Made by a program: the position numbers and the translations under genes. Below the pieces are notes generated by a model. It was given only the letters and a program-made list of their open reading frames with translations, ran no database searches and had not been told where the DNA came from. From Tigriopus japonicus (lineage: Eukaryota > Arthropoda > Copepoda > Harpacticoida > Harpacticidae), in assembly GCA_010645155.1 (NCBI GenBank), contig CM021320.1, forward strand, positions 3,018,535 through 3,082,534: a stretch of 64,000 nt of DNA, in the 5' to 3' direction. Numbering within the stretch: the stretch's first letter is position 1; each line of letters begins with the position of its first letter. This document shows, one piece after another, positions 34,851 to 47,399 of the stretch.

Positions 34851-36229
34851 ACGTAGTTGTGCGTAAGTTTTTGGCCTACTGTTTCAAAGACGTTCGTACA
34901 AGATCGAATGGTGCAATCTGATCTAAACCATTACTTCGTTAGTGTCTAAACTGGCTTTTCCCCTTTGAAATCTAACCTCATTGATGAAAGATGTTTCTTT
35001 CATGTTCTAAATTTGGCATTGACCCACTCACTACCTTTGGTGTAACAAAACAGTTTTCTAAATTACGTGATTAGAAAGTAATTACATAAATATTCAAGTG
35101 CCGGCGTGTCAGCAACAAAATGGTTGGTTTTTACCGCACCGTCTTTCAGTCAACAAAATGAAATTCAAGATTCAATTTAAAATGTGTTAACAAACTACAT
35201 GTAGTTGAATGTAGCCTAAATGATTGGAAATAAAAATTAGTGCTGTATGGCACTTTCGTCATCGTTTTCCTGTGTGAGCAATTTTATTTTTAACTTTAAA
35301 ATATCGAACTCAAAACACTTGGTTCGCTGATTCGAATGGGTGCAATTAAAGTCTCACTAAACGAAAAATGAAAGCTACAAAGATTAAACTCACAATTTTT
35401 ACCCACAAGAACAGTTTTTCAAGTCGAGTTTTTCCCCATGGTGTAGTGGACGTGGTTTGCAACAGAAATCGACTGTTTTTTTAAAGGTCATGATTTGTGG
35501 AGGTATCGTTTAGCCAGCTTTTGGATCTTCTGGTGGTGAAATAAGTGATAATTTGTATTTTGAAAAAAATCCATGAGCAGCATTGCGACAGTTCCGAGTA
35601 CAAATATCCCACGCAACCTCATAAGTACTTTTTCATCTAAACACATTTAGATCAGGTGACCCTTCATGTTGGGTTGATCAAATTCGACGTTGCCGAATAT
35701 TTTTGACGCCAGGTTTGAACAACCGTTTTCCACCATCACGAAAAAGAAGTTTTGAAATTTTGAATCCGGCATGATCAAAAAAATTTTTTATGATGTACAC
35801 TTCTATTTCATTATGCGTTTGAACATGAACTAAGGAACTTTCAAAAGAAGCGAAACCAAAAGAATAATTGCTTCAGCAAGAAGTTCTGATGGATGCGTTA
35901 ATCATAGGAACATTTTGGTACACCCAATTACAAAAGTGAAATTTGGGCAATGGTTCAAAGACCGGAAATCTTATATCAAAATTCCTGACGCAAAACAAAA
36001 CCTTTTTCAGACCAGGCATGTTTATGGCACTTTTAATTTGGAAGATCTGGCAGCTCTCCTGGTAAGGTAGTCGAGTGAGAGGGAAAGATTGCGTGAGAAG
36101 ATAAAAGACTGAAGTGTTTCAGCCGATTGATCGAGGGATCATGAGGGTCGGCAAGGGCCTCTCGTTCCTTGGTTTGGTTTCTTAATTAGTCATTCACTCT
36201 AAATCCCCGATCGGGTGTGCGGGTGCACG
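34851..36229. other. Upstream region of MED25 copy 1, no gene seen
   Basis: AT-rich DNA. The last 25 bp before the start codon (from about 36205) are the same as in front of the second MED25 copy. Confidence 0.4.
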
Positions 36230-37783
36230 ATGGAGCTGCCCCAAATCCACGATGTGGTCTTCGTCTTGGAAGACACGGCCATGAACCAACTGTTTCATCC
36301 GGAAATCCGAAACAATTACATTCAGACCCTCTTGGACCATTTCAGCGGAGGCTCCAACAAGGATGTCCCTTGGGCGTCCATCGAATGTAGCACCACCTTC
36401 ACCTTGGTGACCTACCAATCGGCCGATGCTTTGCCCAAGTAAGGATTGCATGCACCTTCGCCTAGTTTGATAAATTTATTTTTGCATGACGCTTTTGAAA
36501 CAGATGTTAAGAACATGTCAAGATGTCTATCAAGAACAAGTATTTAAGAATAGAGCTGTCTGAAAGCACTATTTTATATTAGTGCTCTAGGCTGCGTGTT
36601 CTCATTTCTGCTAGAGATGATGCCTGTGAAAGATATAAGGGGTTGAATTTTAATGTACGGTATTGAAGAGACGGTGAAATCTTTTCTTTTTAGTCCTTTG
36701 GTGGGATATGAGGGACCTTTCACGTATTCTAAGCAGTTCCTGGCCGCATATGACAGGGTCAAATTCATCGGTGGTGCGGGCGAGGATCACGCCAACGGAG
36801 TGGACGGTTTGGCCATGGCTTTGTTGGTCTTTGACCGACTAGAGTCGATTCGAGCTAACCAAAACTTGCCAACAAAGCCCTTGAAATATATCATATACAT
36901 CAGTACGTCCCCCGCCTATGACATGCCAGTCATGGATGTGTCGGGGTATATGGGTCTAAGTTTGGATGATTTAGTGGCCAAAATCCGGACTCGAGACATT
37001 AAATTGTCCATTGTGGCCCCGACGAAACTTCCGTTTTTGCTGAGGCTTTTTAAGAGCACCGGCGGCAATGTTCCGATGCATATGGAAAAAAACTACGCCA
37101 AAGACCGACGACATCTCATTCTTATCAATGGCGATATCTTGCCGGAAGTCCCCCTGACTCCGCTCCAAACTAGTTTCGCCAATACAAGCCAAGCAAACGC
37201 ATTAACCGGCCACAATCAATCACAACAACCCCATTTGTTACAACAGCAGCAACAGCAGAAGCCGAGTGTCATGAATACGACCAATACGATCAATAGCACC
37301 ATGATTATGACCAACCAAGGCACTGATGCAAACCAAATAGGAATGAACCCGAGTGTGTCTGAAACCATGGCGATGCCGCAAACGAGCATGGCCCAACCGA
37401 GGATGATTCAGCAAGTGGATAATTCAATGGGACAACAAACCATGATGCGACCCCAACTTCAAAGACCCCTCAATCCCAACAATATTGGACAACAACCCTC
37501 TATGCCTATGAATCCAATGCAACAGATGCAGATGCAGCGCATGCAGCAGCAACAACAACAACAACAACAGTTACAGGGACAACAGCCAGGTCAACCGCAG
37601 AGAATGCAAATGATGCAACAACAACAATTGATGCAGCAGCAGCAACAGCAGAATCCAAGGCAACCATGGCAGCCAAATACTTCTATGGGTGGTCCCACTC
37701 AGTCCAGTGTTTTAAGGGATCGTCTAAGCCAAAAGGTTCAACAACAGCAACTGCAACAACAACAACAGCAGCAGCAACAACAG

Positions 37784-37836
<53 letters not shown>

Positions 37837-39437
37837 GCAACAACAACAGCAACTACAGCAAGGAGCCAATGCTACGGATAATCCTACCTTGACCAAACTG
37901 CTGAATCATCCTCCTCAAGGGTTGAATCCAAATGTTCCTGGAGGCATGAATATGCCGGGAGGTCGTATGACAGCCCTTCAGCAACAATTGTCTCGTCCTT
38001 TGAATCCTATGGCTACGACATCACAAATGATGAACCCAATTTTAAATCAACAACAACCACAACAGCAGCAGCAAATGATGGTTCAACAGCAACAAATGCA
38101 GCCACAACAGCAACAACAACAACAGATTAACCGTACAAGGGAAACAATTTGGGAAGGTGACTTGACATGGACCGAAAATTCCAAAGTGGACAACCAACAA
38201 AAAAAGACCAAACATGTTGTTAGATGCTCGGTAACATCCCCCAAGGATCCCAATACTGGTCTGGCCAAAGTTAAATCTGATAATTGGCCTCGCCATTTGA
38301 TAATGCAGTTGATATCCAAATCGCTTGCACAAACTTTGGGAAGCCAATTTTTCCAGAATTCATCTACCGTCTTATTCCATCCAGAGCAATCAGATTCACT
38401 TATGGCTCTTACTCGTGTCTTGGGATCTGATTATGCTGGCTGTGTGCACTTTACTGGTGATAGCAACAATCGGTGCGAGATCAAGGTACTGATTTTGCTG
38501 TATAGCAGAGAAAAGAATGCTTACTTAGGATTTATTCCAAACGACCAAAATACTTTTGTGGATCGTATTCGAACAGTAATACACGAGCAGAAAGAGGGTC
38601 AAAAACAACAGCAATTACAACAACAACAACAACAACAACAGCATCAACTGCAACTGAACCAACAAGGAGGTTCTGGGATGATGCAACCCCAATTACAACA
38701 ACAAATGATGACCATGGGGGGTGGAACTATGACCATGGCCAATCAAGGTAATTTGATATAAAATATATCAAATTGATATTTGTTGATTACTGGGTCATCA
38801 CTCATCAGTATTTGATGTTCCATGCCAAACAACTAATTTCTCGGAGTCGGCCCACTAATATTGGAAATATTGAAAGGAATCGAAAATTTTCGTTTCAGGC
38901 CAGCAACCCAACATGATGGGTGTTGGAATGATGAACCAAAATCCAAACATCAGCCAACAGAACCAGGATTTCTCAGGAATGATGAATCATCCTCAGCAAA
39001 CCATGATGAGACCGGTCGGAATGGTTGGCATGCCTCAGCATCAACAGGCTGGTTTGAGACAGGTAAACCATGCCATGCACAAAATTCTACTGGGAACTCA
39101 AATTTAGAATAAATATTTGTATATTTGCGTTGTGAACAGGGTCATCGATTAGAACATTCAGACTGAGTAAGGTAACGAACGAAATTGGAGGGGTGTCTTT
39201 TGCATTTCGAGTGAGAGATCATGTTTGTAATTTTATGTGACTGGCACACAGATTTCCTTTAGACATGAAATTGATTAACACTAGTATACTTAACAATTTA
39301 TCTATTATTCTATTTCAAGGTCCTGCAGCAACAGCAAACTCAACAGCCACAATTTCAACAACGAGGGATGATGCCTCAGCAAATGATGATGCCACAACAG
39401 CAGCCTCAGCAGCAGCAACATCTTCATCCTCATCATC

Positions 39438-39468
<31 letters not shown>

Positions 39469-39529
39469 CCAGCAGCATCAGCAAATTGGCGCAGCAAATG
39501 ATCCGATGCTTCGTGAATTGTTGGGATAA
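36230..39529 (+). CDS. MED25: Mediator complex subunit 25, copy 1
   Basis: Exons are 36230-36438, 36694-38747, 38899-39062 and 39320-39529, giving 878 residues. All junctions are GT-AG and phases agree. Residues 1-210 form the von Willebrand A-like domain that docks MED25 to Mediator (DVVFVLEDTAMNQLF, then VKFIGGAGEDHANGVDGLA and LSIVAPTKLPFLLRLF). It corresponds to human MED25 VFVIEGTA, IKFMGGGGE and FSIVSPRKLP. A Gln/Met/Pro-rich linker follows, with an uninterrupted run of about 33 Gln. Residues about 548-704 form the ACID/PTOV activator-binding domain (WEGDLTW, WPRHLIMQLI, GCVHFTGDSNNRCEIKVLIL). The Gln-rich tail ends MLRELLG. The family role is to bridge transcription activators and nuclear receptors to RNA polymerase II in the nucleus. 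The start ATG precedes the domain directly. A second copy lies 2.5 kb downstream. Confidence 0.93.
37738..37862 (+). repeat. CAA/CAG microsatellite encoding polyQ in MED25 copy 1
   Basis: An uninterrupted CAA/CAG run at 37754-37852 encodes about 33 Gln between CTG and CTA Leu codons. The matching run in copy 2 (44645-44686) encodes about 14. Confidence 0.9.
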
Positions 39530-42003
39530 CTGTATTCATAACAAAGCAAACTTGTTCATTCAGTATTTCTCATGTACACAATTTTATCTTGCTGATTCAC
39601 AAACAAGAATGAAGCTTTCTTCATTAAATTTTTTAGAAGAAAATGTCGCTCCATATTAATTTTGTAATGATGTAACGAATCACGCTAAAAGTCAATCTAA
39701 ATTTGGAAATCGTTGCATGTGATTTACTTTTTGATGTCCATCGTTTTTATGGTTTCAAATATACCTGTATCAAAATGTAAAGGCCTGCTTTCATTTTGTC
39801 TCAAATAGACGTTCTTCACTTGACTCAAAATATGGCCAGTTTACGTCAATGAGGTGAATTGACCTCCTTTGTTGCGATACTTGTGTTTCAACCGACTTTA
39901 ACTTTGTATTCAGTTTCTAAATTCCTTATTTGTGCAGGGAAATACTTGTCCATCAAATCTAAGGAGCTCGCCATAAATTCAAGAATTTGTGAACACTATT
40001 CATAAGAAGGTTGCGAATGACCTAGAACTCTTCAAACAATTTTTTTTTTTGGAAAATTTTGGAAAACAGGAGAAATAATTACGGCAATACCGTCTGTCGC
40101 AGATCGAAACCAATAAAAATGACAAATAAGGGGCAAAAAGCGGAGACATCCATCAAGGCCTCTCAACACTACATACGCTCGTAAAGAACTAAAGTCAAGA
40201 AATTATTGAGTGTATTTGCTGTTAAACAAAACCATTAGTTTTATACTTTCAGGGCGGAAAAATGTGCTTTTATTAAATAATAAATGAAAAATATGCTATT
40301 TTTAAGTAGCTAAATAACAAAAGCACTTAATTTCATCGTTTTTCAAAATTTTGCCAACCTTTCTTGATCATGAATACGATTTATTTCAACATATTAATTC
40401 CAAGAAAATCATTAAAACAAGGGCTAGAAGTATTCTCCTATATAACTGGCATTTGTGCAACCTTTCGACTATCGCACTTCTGTATGAGCTAGTTCTATAA
40501 GCCTACGCATAAAATTCATGTAAATGTCTAATTTGAAAAAATAAAAACATGTCAAGTAAATGTTGTCAGTGTTGTTGAATTGATTATTGAAGTTGCTACA
40601 ACTTATGATCTCCACATACTTGAAAAGGAAAGAGCATAATTGATCAAATCATGTTTCCATGTTTTGAAACGGAAAACTACATCAACAGTGGTTAACCCTT
40701 TTGAATGGGCTTTTTCAACTAAACGTAACAAACTGATTACAAACTTCTGAATTGAAGTTAAGCTAACGCCATCTACCATTCAAAAGGGCATTTCGTTAAA
40801 ATTAGCCTTTTCAAAAAGGCAATTTTGGTATAGTTTTGTTTTCACTTTACATAACCTTGGCTTGTTCAAATTCCACAGATGGTTAATCTAGCATTTGGTA
40901 CAACTTCGATAGTCAGAAAAGCTTTTTTACAACTCAATGTACCATTTTAAACCCGGGAGTCCAGGAATTGATAAAGATCTTCAATAAAATTATAAAGCCC
41001 ATATTGAACGAGAAACTCAAAATGAATACATTAATCAATAATTGTTTACATTGTGCACATGCTGGCAACAAAAATATTTTTGATCTTTCCCCTTTACACC
41101 CTCAAAAATACGTTTTTAGTGGGCAAATCTTTAAACCTTCGACTGGCTGGGACAGAAATGATTTGGGTACCATTGGAACCACCTAATCACCCAAAGTCCA
41201 CGAATGATGCTTAATTAGCTGATAGATGCCCGCATCTGGATTTTGGTGGAACTCGGGCTTGCAACAGCTGACTCTCACCCAAGCCAGACAGAAGGTTTGG
41301 GTTCAAATGAGCACAATTTTCAATTTGGGGTATGGAAAACACGAAATTTGCCAAAAACGGTAAACTGACATCTTTTCGTCAAAATATCAATAATTTTGGG
41401 TAAATCACCAGTAAAAGGTAAGAAAAATTATGCGGTTTCTACCAAAAAATATCTACCATTTTTTGTCCAGAAAATGCATTTTTTTATTTTGCTTATTTTG
41501 CTTTCTCATAACTTCCCGCTCATTTAGTTAAATGGAAATTAGAGCTCTTGTTTTCCATGTTCAGCCATGTCAAATAGGATTAAGGTTACATTACGAGTTT
41601 TGTCTCTTTCAAGTGAATCCAATGGTTGAAGCTGGTCGTAAATCTTGTTTACACTTTTGCTCGATATAAGCCACCGCTATAACAATAAAGTGTTAAATTT
41701 TGAATTTGTTCACGTTTGTTCATCTACTGATACGTACAGTGCCACGCGCAACCTCGTCGAAACCTGGACAAGTAAGCGCATTTTGATCGCCTGATTGAAT
41801 TGTTTGGTCCATGTTTGTCCATGTTGGTTAGTTGGTGGATGGTTGGTTAGCTAGTGGGGTGCGTCTGACCCAGTGATCGTCTTCGGAACCATCGAAATCC
41901 ATTGCCGAATCTTCACAATCACCCGCCATTTCTCATCCTGCTAGTAACCACCGACCGCAGTATTTCCATACTCTAAATCCCCGATCGGGTGTGCGGGTGC
42001 ACG
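39530..42003. other. Spacer between the two MED25 genes
   Basis: It probably contains the 3' UTR of copy 1 and the promoter of copy 2. No coding frame is supported. A 13-bp perfect inverted pair CCCTTTTGAATGG (near 40697) and CCATTCAAAAGGG (near 40776) is the only structure noticed. Confidence 0.45.
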
Positions 42004-45000
42004 ATGGAGTTGCCCCAAATCCACGATGTGGTCTTCGTCTTGGAGGACACGGCCATGAACCAACTGTTTCATCCGGAAATCCGAAACAATTACATTCAGA
42101 CCCTCTTGGACCATTTCAGCGGAGGCTCCAACAAGGATGTCCCTTGGGCGTCCATCGAATGTAGCACCACCTTCACCTTGGTGACCTACCAATCGGCCGA
42201 TGCTTTGCCCAAGTAAGGATTGCATGCACCTTCGCCTGGTTTGGTTTCCACGGTTATCTGTAACGGGGGAGGCCAGTCTATAGCACTCGGGACGAATACG
42301 ACCGATTTAGACCAAGGAACCCAAAAGTTATGCCAGACAAGATTTTGAAAACATTGGTTTTGCTCAGAAAATGGCGATATAATTTTGAAATTTAGTTTAT
42401 CGTTGAAACCTTCGTACTTATGTTGGTATGGAAGGCTAGTATTGCTTAAAATTTTTGCCATAGGGAATGTTTGCTATCAAACTGCTTTGATCAACGGAAG
42501 CGACGAGAAGGCGAGACTCTGGCTTTCTAGGTAACAACCGTCGGCCCATCAAGTCGATGCATCAGTCCTTTTCCATTGTGTTTGTATTCCTAAAATAACA
42601 GTTTGTCGATACGTTACTTCTGTGTTCAATATTTCTGGCCAGGTCTTGGGAAGCGATCTATACGTTTTGTCTTGCTACCTCTGCGTACAAGTGGTTATTA
42701 ATATGCTCAGTTTTTTGCTGGAAAATGGAACATTACCAGAAAAAATTGCAACAGAACAAGGCTTGTTTCATTGCATTTAATTCAATCATGTTAAAAATTA
42801 ATTTTGGGTATTATTGACCCAATTCCAACTAAAGTATTTTTATGTGAAAAATCGATCGCTTCCAAGTACCTAAAAGCGTCATATGGACGCTTTAATGAGA
42901 AAAAACCCTTGAATTAGCCAAACTGGGCTGGCCAACTCAGCACAGCCAACGGCCCTGTTTCACCGCTAGCGGTAGGATTAAAAACGCAACCTTTGTTGCA
43001 TGTGAAATTGCACTATCAAGGCTAAAAAAATCAGAAATTTATCTTTGAAACAGAACTATTGTTGACTTAGCCTGAATTCTTCCTTAACTGTACTTAAGGT
43101 CTTTTTGACTAACTACAAAGAAAGCATTTTGATGCAAAAGGGACAAACAGATATGGTTGTAAGCGTAAAAGGCCCTTCTCATTCAAAGGGACAGAATCTC
43201 TCAAAAACAAACTTATTCGTCTTTTTCTGTCAAAATTATTCGTCCTATTTACTAGATATTACTCGACATTTTTTCATCTAACTGAGCAAAATTTTCGAAT
43301 GCTAACAGATATTTATTGAGTTAAGTCATCTAAGATAATTGAATGCAACGATCTTTTCTTTAGAAAGAAAATCAAGACAACTCATTGCTATGCAAGCTAT
43401 ATTGAAACAATTAATTTTGTTCATAACCTACAACTTACCTGTGAAGGACCCTATGATTTATTCATTCAAAAACACTTGGTAATGTACAATGAAAAGCTGA
43501 ACTTGGCCAATTTTTTCATTACAGCCCGTTGGTAGGCTACGAGGGTCCATTCACGCATTCCAAGCAGTTCTTGGCCGCATATGACAGAGTCAAGTTCATT
43601 GGCGGAGCAGGCGAAGATCACGCCAACGGCGTGGACGGCTTAGCCATGGCCTTGTTGGTCTTTGACCGACTAGAGTCGATTCGAGCTAACCAGAAGTTGC
43701 GAACAAAGCCCTTGAAATATATCATATACATAAGCACTTCACCCGCCTACGATATGCCAGTCATGGATGTGTCGGGCTTTATGGGTCTAAGTTTGGATGA
43801 TTTGGTGGCGAAAATCCGGACTCGAGACATTAAATTGTCCATTGTGGCCCCGACGAAACTTCCGTTCTTGCTAAGACTTTTTAAGAGCACCGGCGGCAAT
43901 GTTCCGATGCATATGGAGAAAAACTACGCCAAAGACCGACGACATCTCATTCTTATCAATGGCGATATCTTGCCGGAAGTCCCCTTGACTCCACTTCAAA
44001 ATGTGCAAGCGAATACCAGTCAAGCAAATGCGTTGACCAATCAAACTCAATCTCAGCAGCAACAACAGCAGATGTTCCAACCACAGCAACAGCAGCAGCA
44101 ACAACAACATCATCAACAACAACATCATCAACAACAACATCATCAACAACAACCTAATTCGATGAATACGTCCAACATGATCAATAACACAATGGTAATG
44201 TCCAAACCAAGTTCAGATTCAAACCAAATGGGGGTAAACCAGAGTGTGTCTGAAACCGTGGTGATGCCGCAAACGAGCATGGCCCAACCGAGGATGATTC
44301 AGCAGGTGGATAATTCAATGGGACAACAAACCATGATGCGACCCCAACTTCAAAGACCCCTCAATCCCAACAATATTGGACAACAACCCTCTATGCCTAT
44401 GAATCCAATGCAACAGATGCAGATGCAGCGCATGCAGCAGCAACAACAACAACAACAACAGTTACAGGGACAACAGCCAGGTCAACCGCAGAGAATGCAA
44501 ATGATGCAACAACAACAATTGATGCAGCAGCAGCAACAGCAGAATCCAAGGCAACCCTGGCAGCCAAATACTTCTATGGGTGGTCCCACTCAGTCCAGTG
44601 TTTTAAGGGATCGTCTAAGCCAAAAGGTTCAACAACAGCAACTGCAACAACAACAGCAGCAGCAACAGCAACAACAACAACAGCAACTACAGCAAGGAGC
44701 CAATGCTACGGATAATCCTACCTTGACCAAACTGCTGAATCATCCTCCTCAAGGGTTGAATCCAAATGTTCCTGGAGGCATGAATATGCCAGGAGGTCGT
44801 ATGACGGCCCTTCAGCAACAATTGTCTCGTCCTCTGAATCCTGTGGCTACAACATCTCAGATGATGAACCCAATAATAGTAAATCAACAGCAACAACAAC
44901 AACCACAACAACAAATGATGGCTCAGCAACAACAAATGCAACCGCAGATGCAGCAACAACAATTACAGCAGCAGCAGCAACAACATCAGCAGCAACAACA

Positions 45001-46232
45001 ACAACAACAACAGATTAACCGTACAAGGGAAACAATTTGGGAAGGTGATTTGACTTGGACAGAAATCTCTAAGACTGAAAATCAACAAGAAAAAACCAAA
45101 CATGTTGTGAGATGCTCCGTGACTTCCCCCAAGGATCCCAACACTGGTCTGGCCAAGGTTAAATCTGATAACTGGCCCCGTCTCTTAATCATGCAATTGA
45201 TTCGCAAGTCCTTGGTTCAAACGTTAGGGAGCCAGTTTTTTCAGAACTCTTCAACGGTTTTGTTCCATCCAGAGCAATCGGATTCACTCATGGCTCTAAC
45301 CCGTGTCTTGGGATCTGAATACGCTGGTTGCGTCCATTTTACTGGCGATAGCAATAATCGGTGCGAAATCAAAGTGTTGATTTTGCTGTATAGCAGAGAA
45401 AAGAATGCCTTCTTAGGATTCATTCCCAATGATCAAAGCACGTTTGTAGATCGCATTCGAACAGTAATTCACGAGCAGAAAGAGGGCAAAAAGCAGCAGC
45501 AACAACAACAATTACAGCAGCAGCAGCAACAACAACAACAACAAATGAACCAGCAGCAAAACCAACAAGGAGGTTCTGGTATGATGCAGCCTCAAATGCA
45601 GCAGCACATGATGACGATGGGAGGCGGAACCATGACCATGGCTAACCAGGGTAATAATAACCACGCTCGATATTGCACTGTTTCGTTTCACGCTCCAATT
45701 CTGTGAATTGTCGTTTCAGGTCAGCAACCAAACATGATGGGAGTTGGAATGATTAATCAAAGGCCAAACGTCAATCAACAACACCAAGATTTTTCCGGAA
45801 TGATGAATCATCCGCAGTTACGAATGATGAGACCCGTCGGAATAAGTGGGATGCCTCAGCATCAACAACCTGGTTTAAGACAGGTAAACATGTCAACGAA
45901 AGCAAGATACAATATTTAAAAGGCAGCTAAGTTTAAAAAGACAACAAATACGTTTACGCCGTGGACAGGACTACAAAGGCGAATATCGAAAATAAATAAG
46001 GTAAATTTTGAAAGGAAAAATTTCTCTGACAAATTGTTATCCAATCAATATCACGTGTATTAGTTATCCTGAGTTTCTAGCACCCCAACACTGGTTTGGG
46101 GAACTCGTTGAAAGAAAAGGTTTTTGACTTTCAAGGTCCTACAACAACCGCAGAACCAACAACCGCAATTTCAACAACGAGGCATGATGCCTCAGCAAAT
46201 GATGATGCAGCAACAACAACAACAGCAGCAGC

Positions 46233-46273
<41 letters not shown>

Positions 46274-46318
46274 ACTGGAGGTGCAAATGATCCAATGCTC
46301 CGAGAATTATTGGGATAA
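42004..46318 (+). CDS. MED25: Mediator complex subunit 25, copy 2 (tandem paralogue)
   Basis: Exons are 42004-42212, 43525-45650, 45720-45883 and 46136-46318, giving 893 residues. Exon number and intron phases are the same as copy 1, so this is a gene duplication and not a retrocopy. Intron 1 is 1312 bp against 255 bp in copy 1, with unrelated sequence beyond the first 35 bp. The VWA-like domain (residues 1-210) and the ACID domain (about 567-723; WEGDLTW, WPRLLIMQLI, GCVHFTGDSNNRCEIKVLIL) are both intact, and the C-terminus MLRELLG is conserved. The linker has His/Gln repeats of the type HHQQQ absent from copy 1, and a shorter main Gln run. Both copies look functional: no stops, frameshifts or lost splice sites. 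Differences in the ACID domain include SKSLAQTL in copy 1 against RKSLVQTL here. Copy 2 may compete with or specialise from copy 1 within Mediator. Confidence 0.92.
42213..43524. other. Intron 1 of MED25 copy 2
   Basis: The first 35 bp match intron 1 of copy 1; the rest is unrelated AT-rich DNA. It contains dispersed-repeat copy 2 at 42891-42987. No nested gene was recognised. Confidence 0.6.
42891..42987. repeat. Dispersed repeat, copy 2 (matches 2397-2490)
   Basis: GGCTGGCCAACTCAGCACAG, AGCCAACGGCC, CTAGCGGTAGGATTAAAAAC. It is in the same orientation as the copy near the left edge and lies within a MED25 intron. Confidence 0.5.
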
Positions 46319-46591
46319 CCATTCTTGACATAACCTTTTCATTCAGTATTTGATGTTCATACAGTGATTTTGCGCTGAACCCCATAAACTTCAATTGTCG
46401 GTTTTATTCGCAAATAAGAATGCTGAAAACATGGTCAGGTCGGATCCTCCGAAAGTTTTACGTACACATAGAACGAACAAAATACATCACAGATCAGCAG
46501 TTAAAAAATTAGCGGAGGTTTGGATTTTTTTCTTCTTGGCACTATAAACAACATACACATCTATGCGTGTTGCTGTTCGTCCGTACCAACG

Positions 46592-47399
46592 CTAAAGCAC
46601 CCCTTCCTCCATACATTTGTTTAAAAGATCCATGAGAACGCCCATTTGCTTGGCCGCATCTTGGTTCTTATGCGGTACGTAAAGTGAATCTAAGAATTGG
46701 GCGTTTGAAAAGAAATCCAAGACTTGGTCTATTCTCCCAAGGGATTTCTCCGTGAGGTGAGGCTTGACCAGGGTTTTCAGGTCGCCTTGGAGATCTGACA
46801 CGTAACGGATGAGGAAGTTTCTGTCGTAAGTATGGTCCACCTGATAGAAACTAATAAGGGTCATGGCCACTGTCCGGAGATTGCGTTGGATATTGAGCAA
46901 AGCGTGCTTCTCGTTCCCGCTGAACTTGTCCGAACGTTCCAGCATGCCAATCTTGACCGAGATTTTGATGATGTTCTTGACGATCTTTTCTGCTTCCTTC
47001 TTGCTTTGGGTCTGAAATGCGTAATGAAAAAAATGTTGATTCCGGAAGTTCGAGGAAGACGGAGAGATCTGGCAGAAAGCGGGCCTTGATGCAGTTTTAG
47101 GCCCATGCAGAATCAACTTGAAGAGGATCTGATTTAACCAAGACAAGATTCCCCTGCCTTGACCAACTTTTGAGGGGACTCTCAAGGTTGGAATGAATGA
47201 AAAATATCTTGATTTATGGTCAAGATGTAGATGCTCAGATACTCACGTAGATCTTGACCAATCTGTAAAGCTCATCCAAGAGTGCAGCGCTCGTGTCATC
47301 TATGAGCCCTTTGGCCACGTTCTTGTTGCTGAAGAATTTATTGGCGAAGCTCCTCTGGACTTCGTAGCCAATGTCCAGGGCCTTGAAATCGGCAGTCAT
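46592..47399 (-). CDS. TNFAIP8-family (TIPE) protein
   Basis: Exons are 47399-47247 and 47011-46592 (donor TAC/GTGAGT, acceptor ATTTCAG, phase 0), giving 190 residues, the usual family length. Nearly every residue aligns with vertebrate TNFAIP8/TNFAIP8L: the N-terminal FSNKNVAKGLIDDTSAALLD, then LYRLVKIYTQSKKEAEKI, KIGMLERSDKFSG, RTVAMTLISFYQVDHTYDRN, PHLTEKSLGRIDQV and the terminal EGVL. The protein is an all-helical bundle with a hydrophobic cavity. In the family it transfers or presents phosphoinositides and modulates cell death and immunity in the cytosol and at membranes. The ATG sits 2 bp after a CATTGCAG acceptor, so at least one non-coding 5' exon lies upstream. It is tail-to-tail with MED25 copy 2, with the stop codons 274 bp apart. 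Confidence 0.93.

Noticed and set aside
36653..36693. Extending MED25 exon 2 upstream to an ATG at 36653
   Set aside because: The bases before 36694 form a good polypyrimidine tract and AG. The phase joins exon 1 exactly as in copy 2, so this part is intron.
37666..38347. Ala/Thr-rich, Leu-rich and other homopolymeric frames inside MED25
   Set aside because: They are shadow frames of the CAA/CAG repeats in the real MED25 frame.
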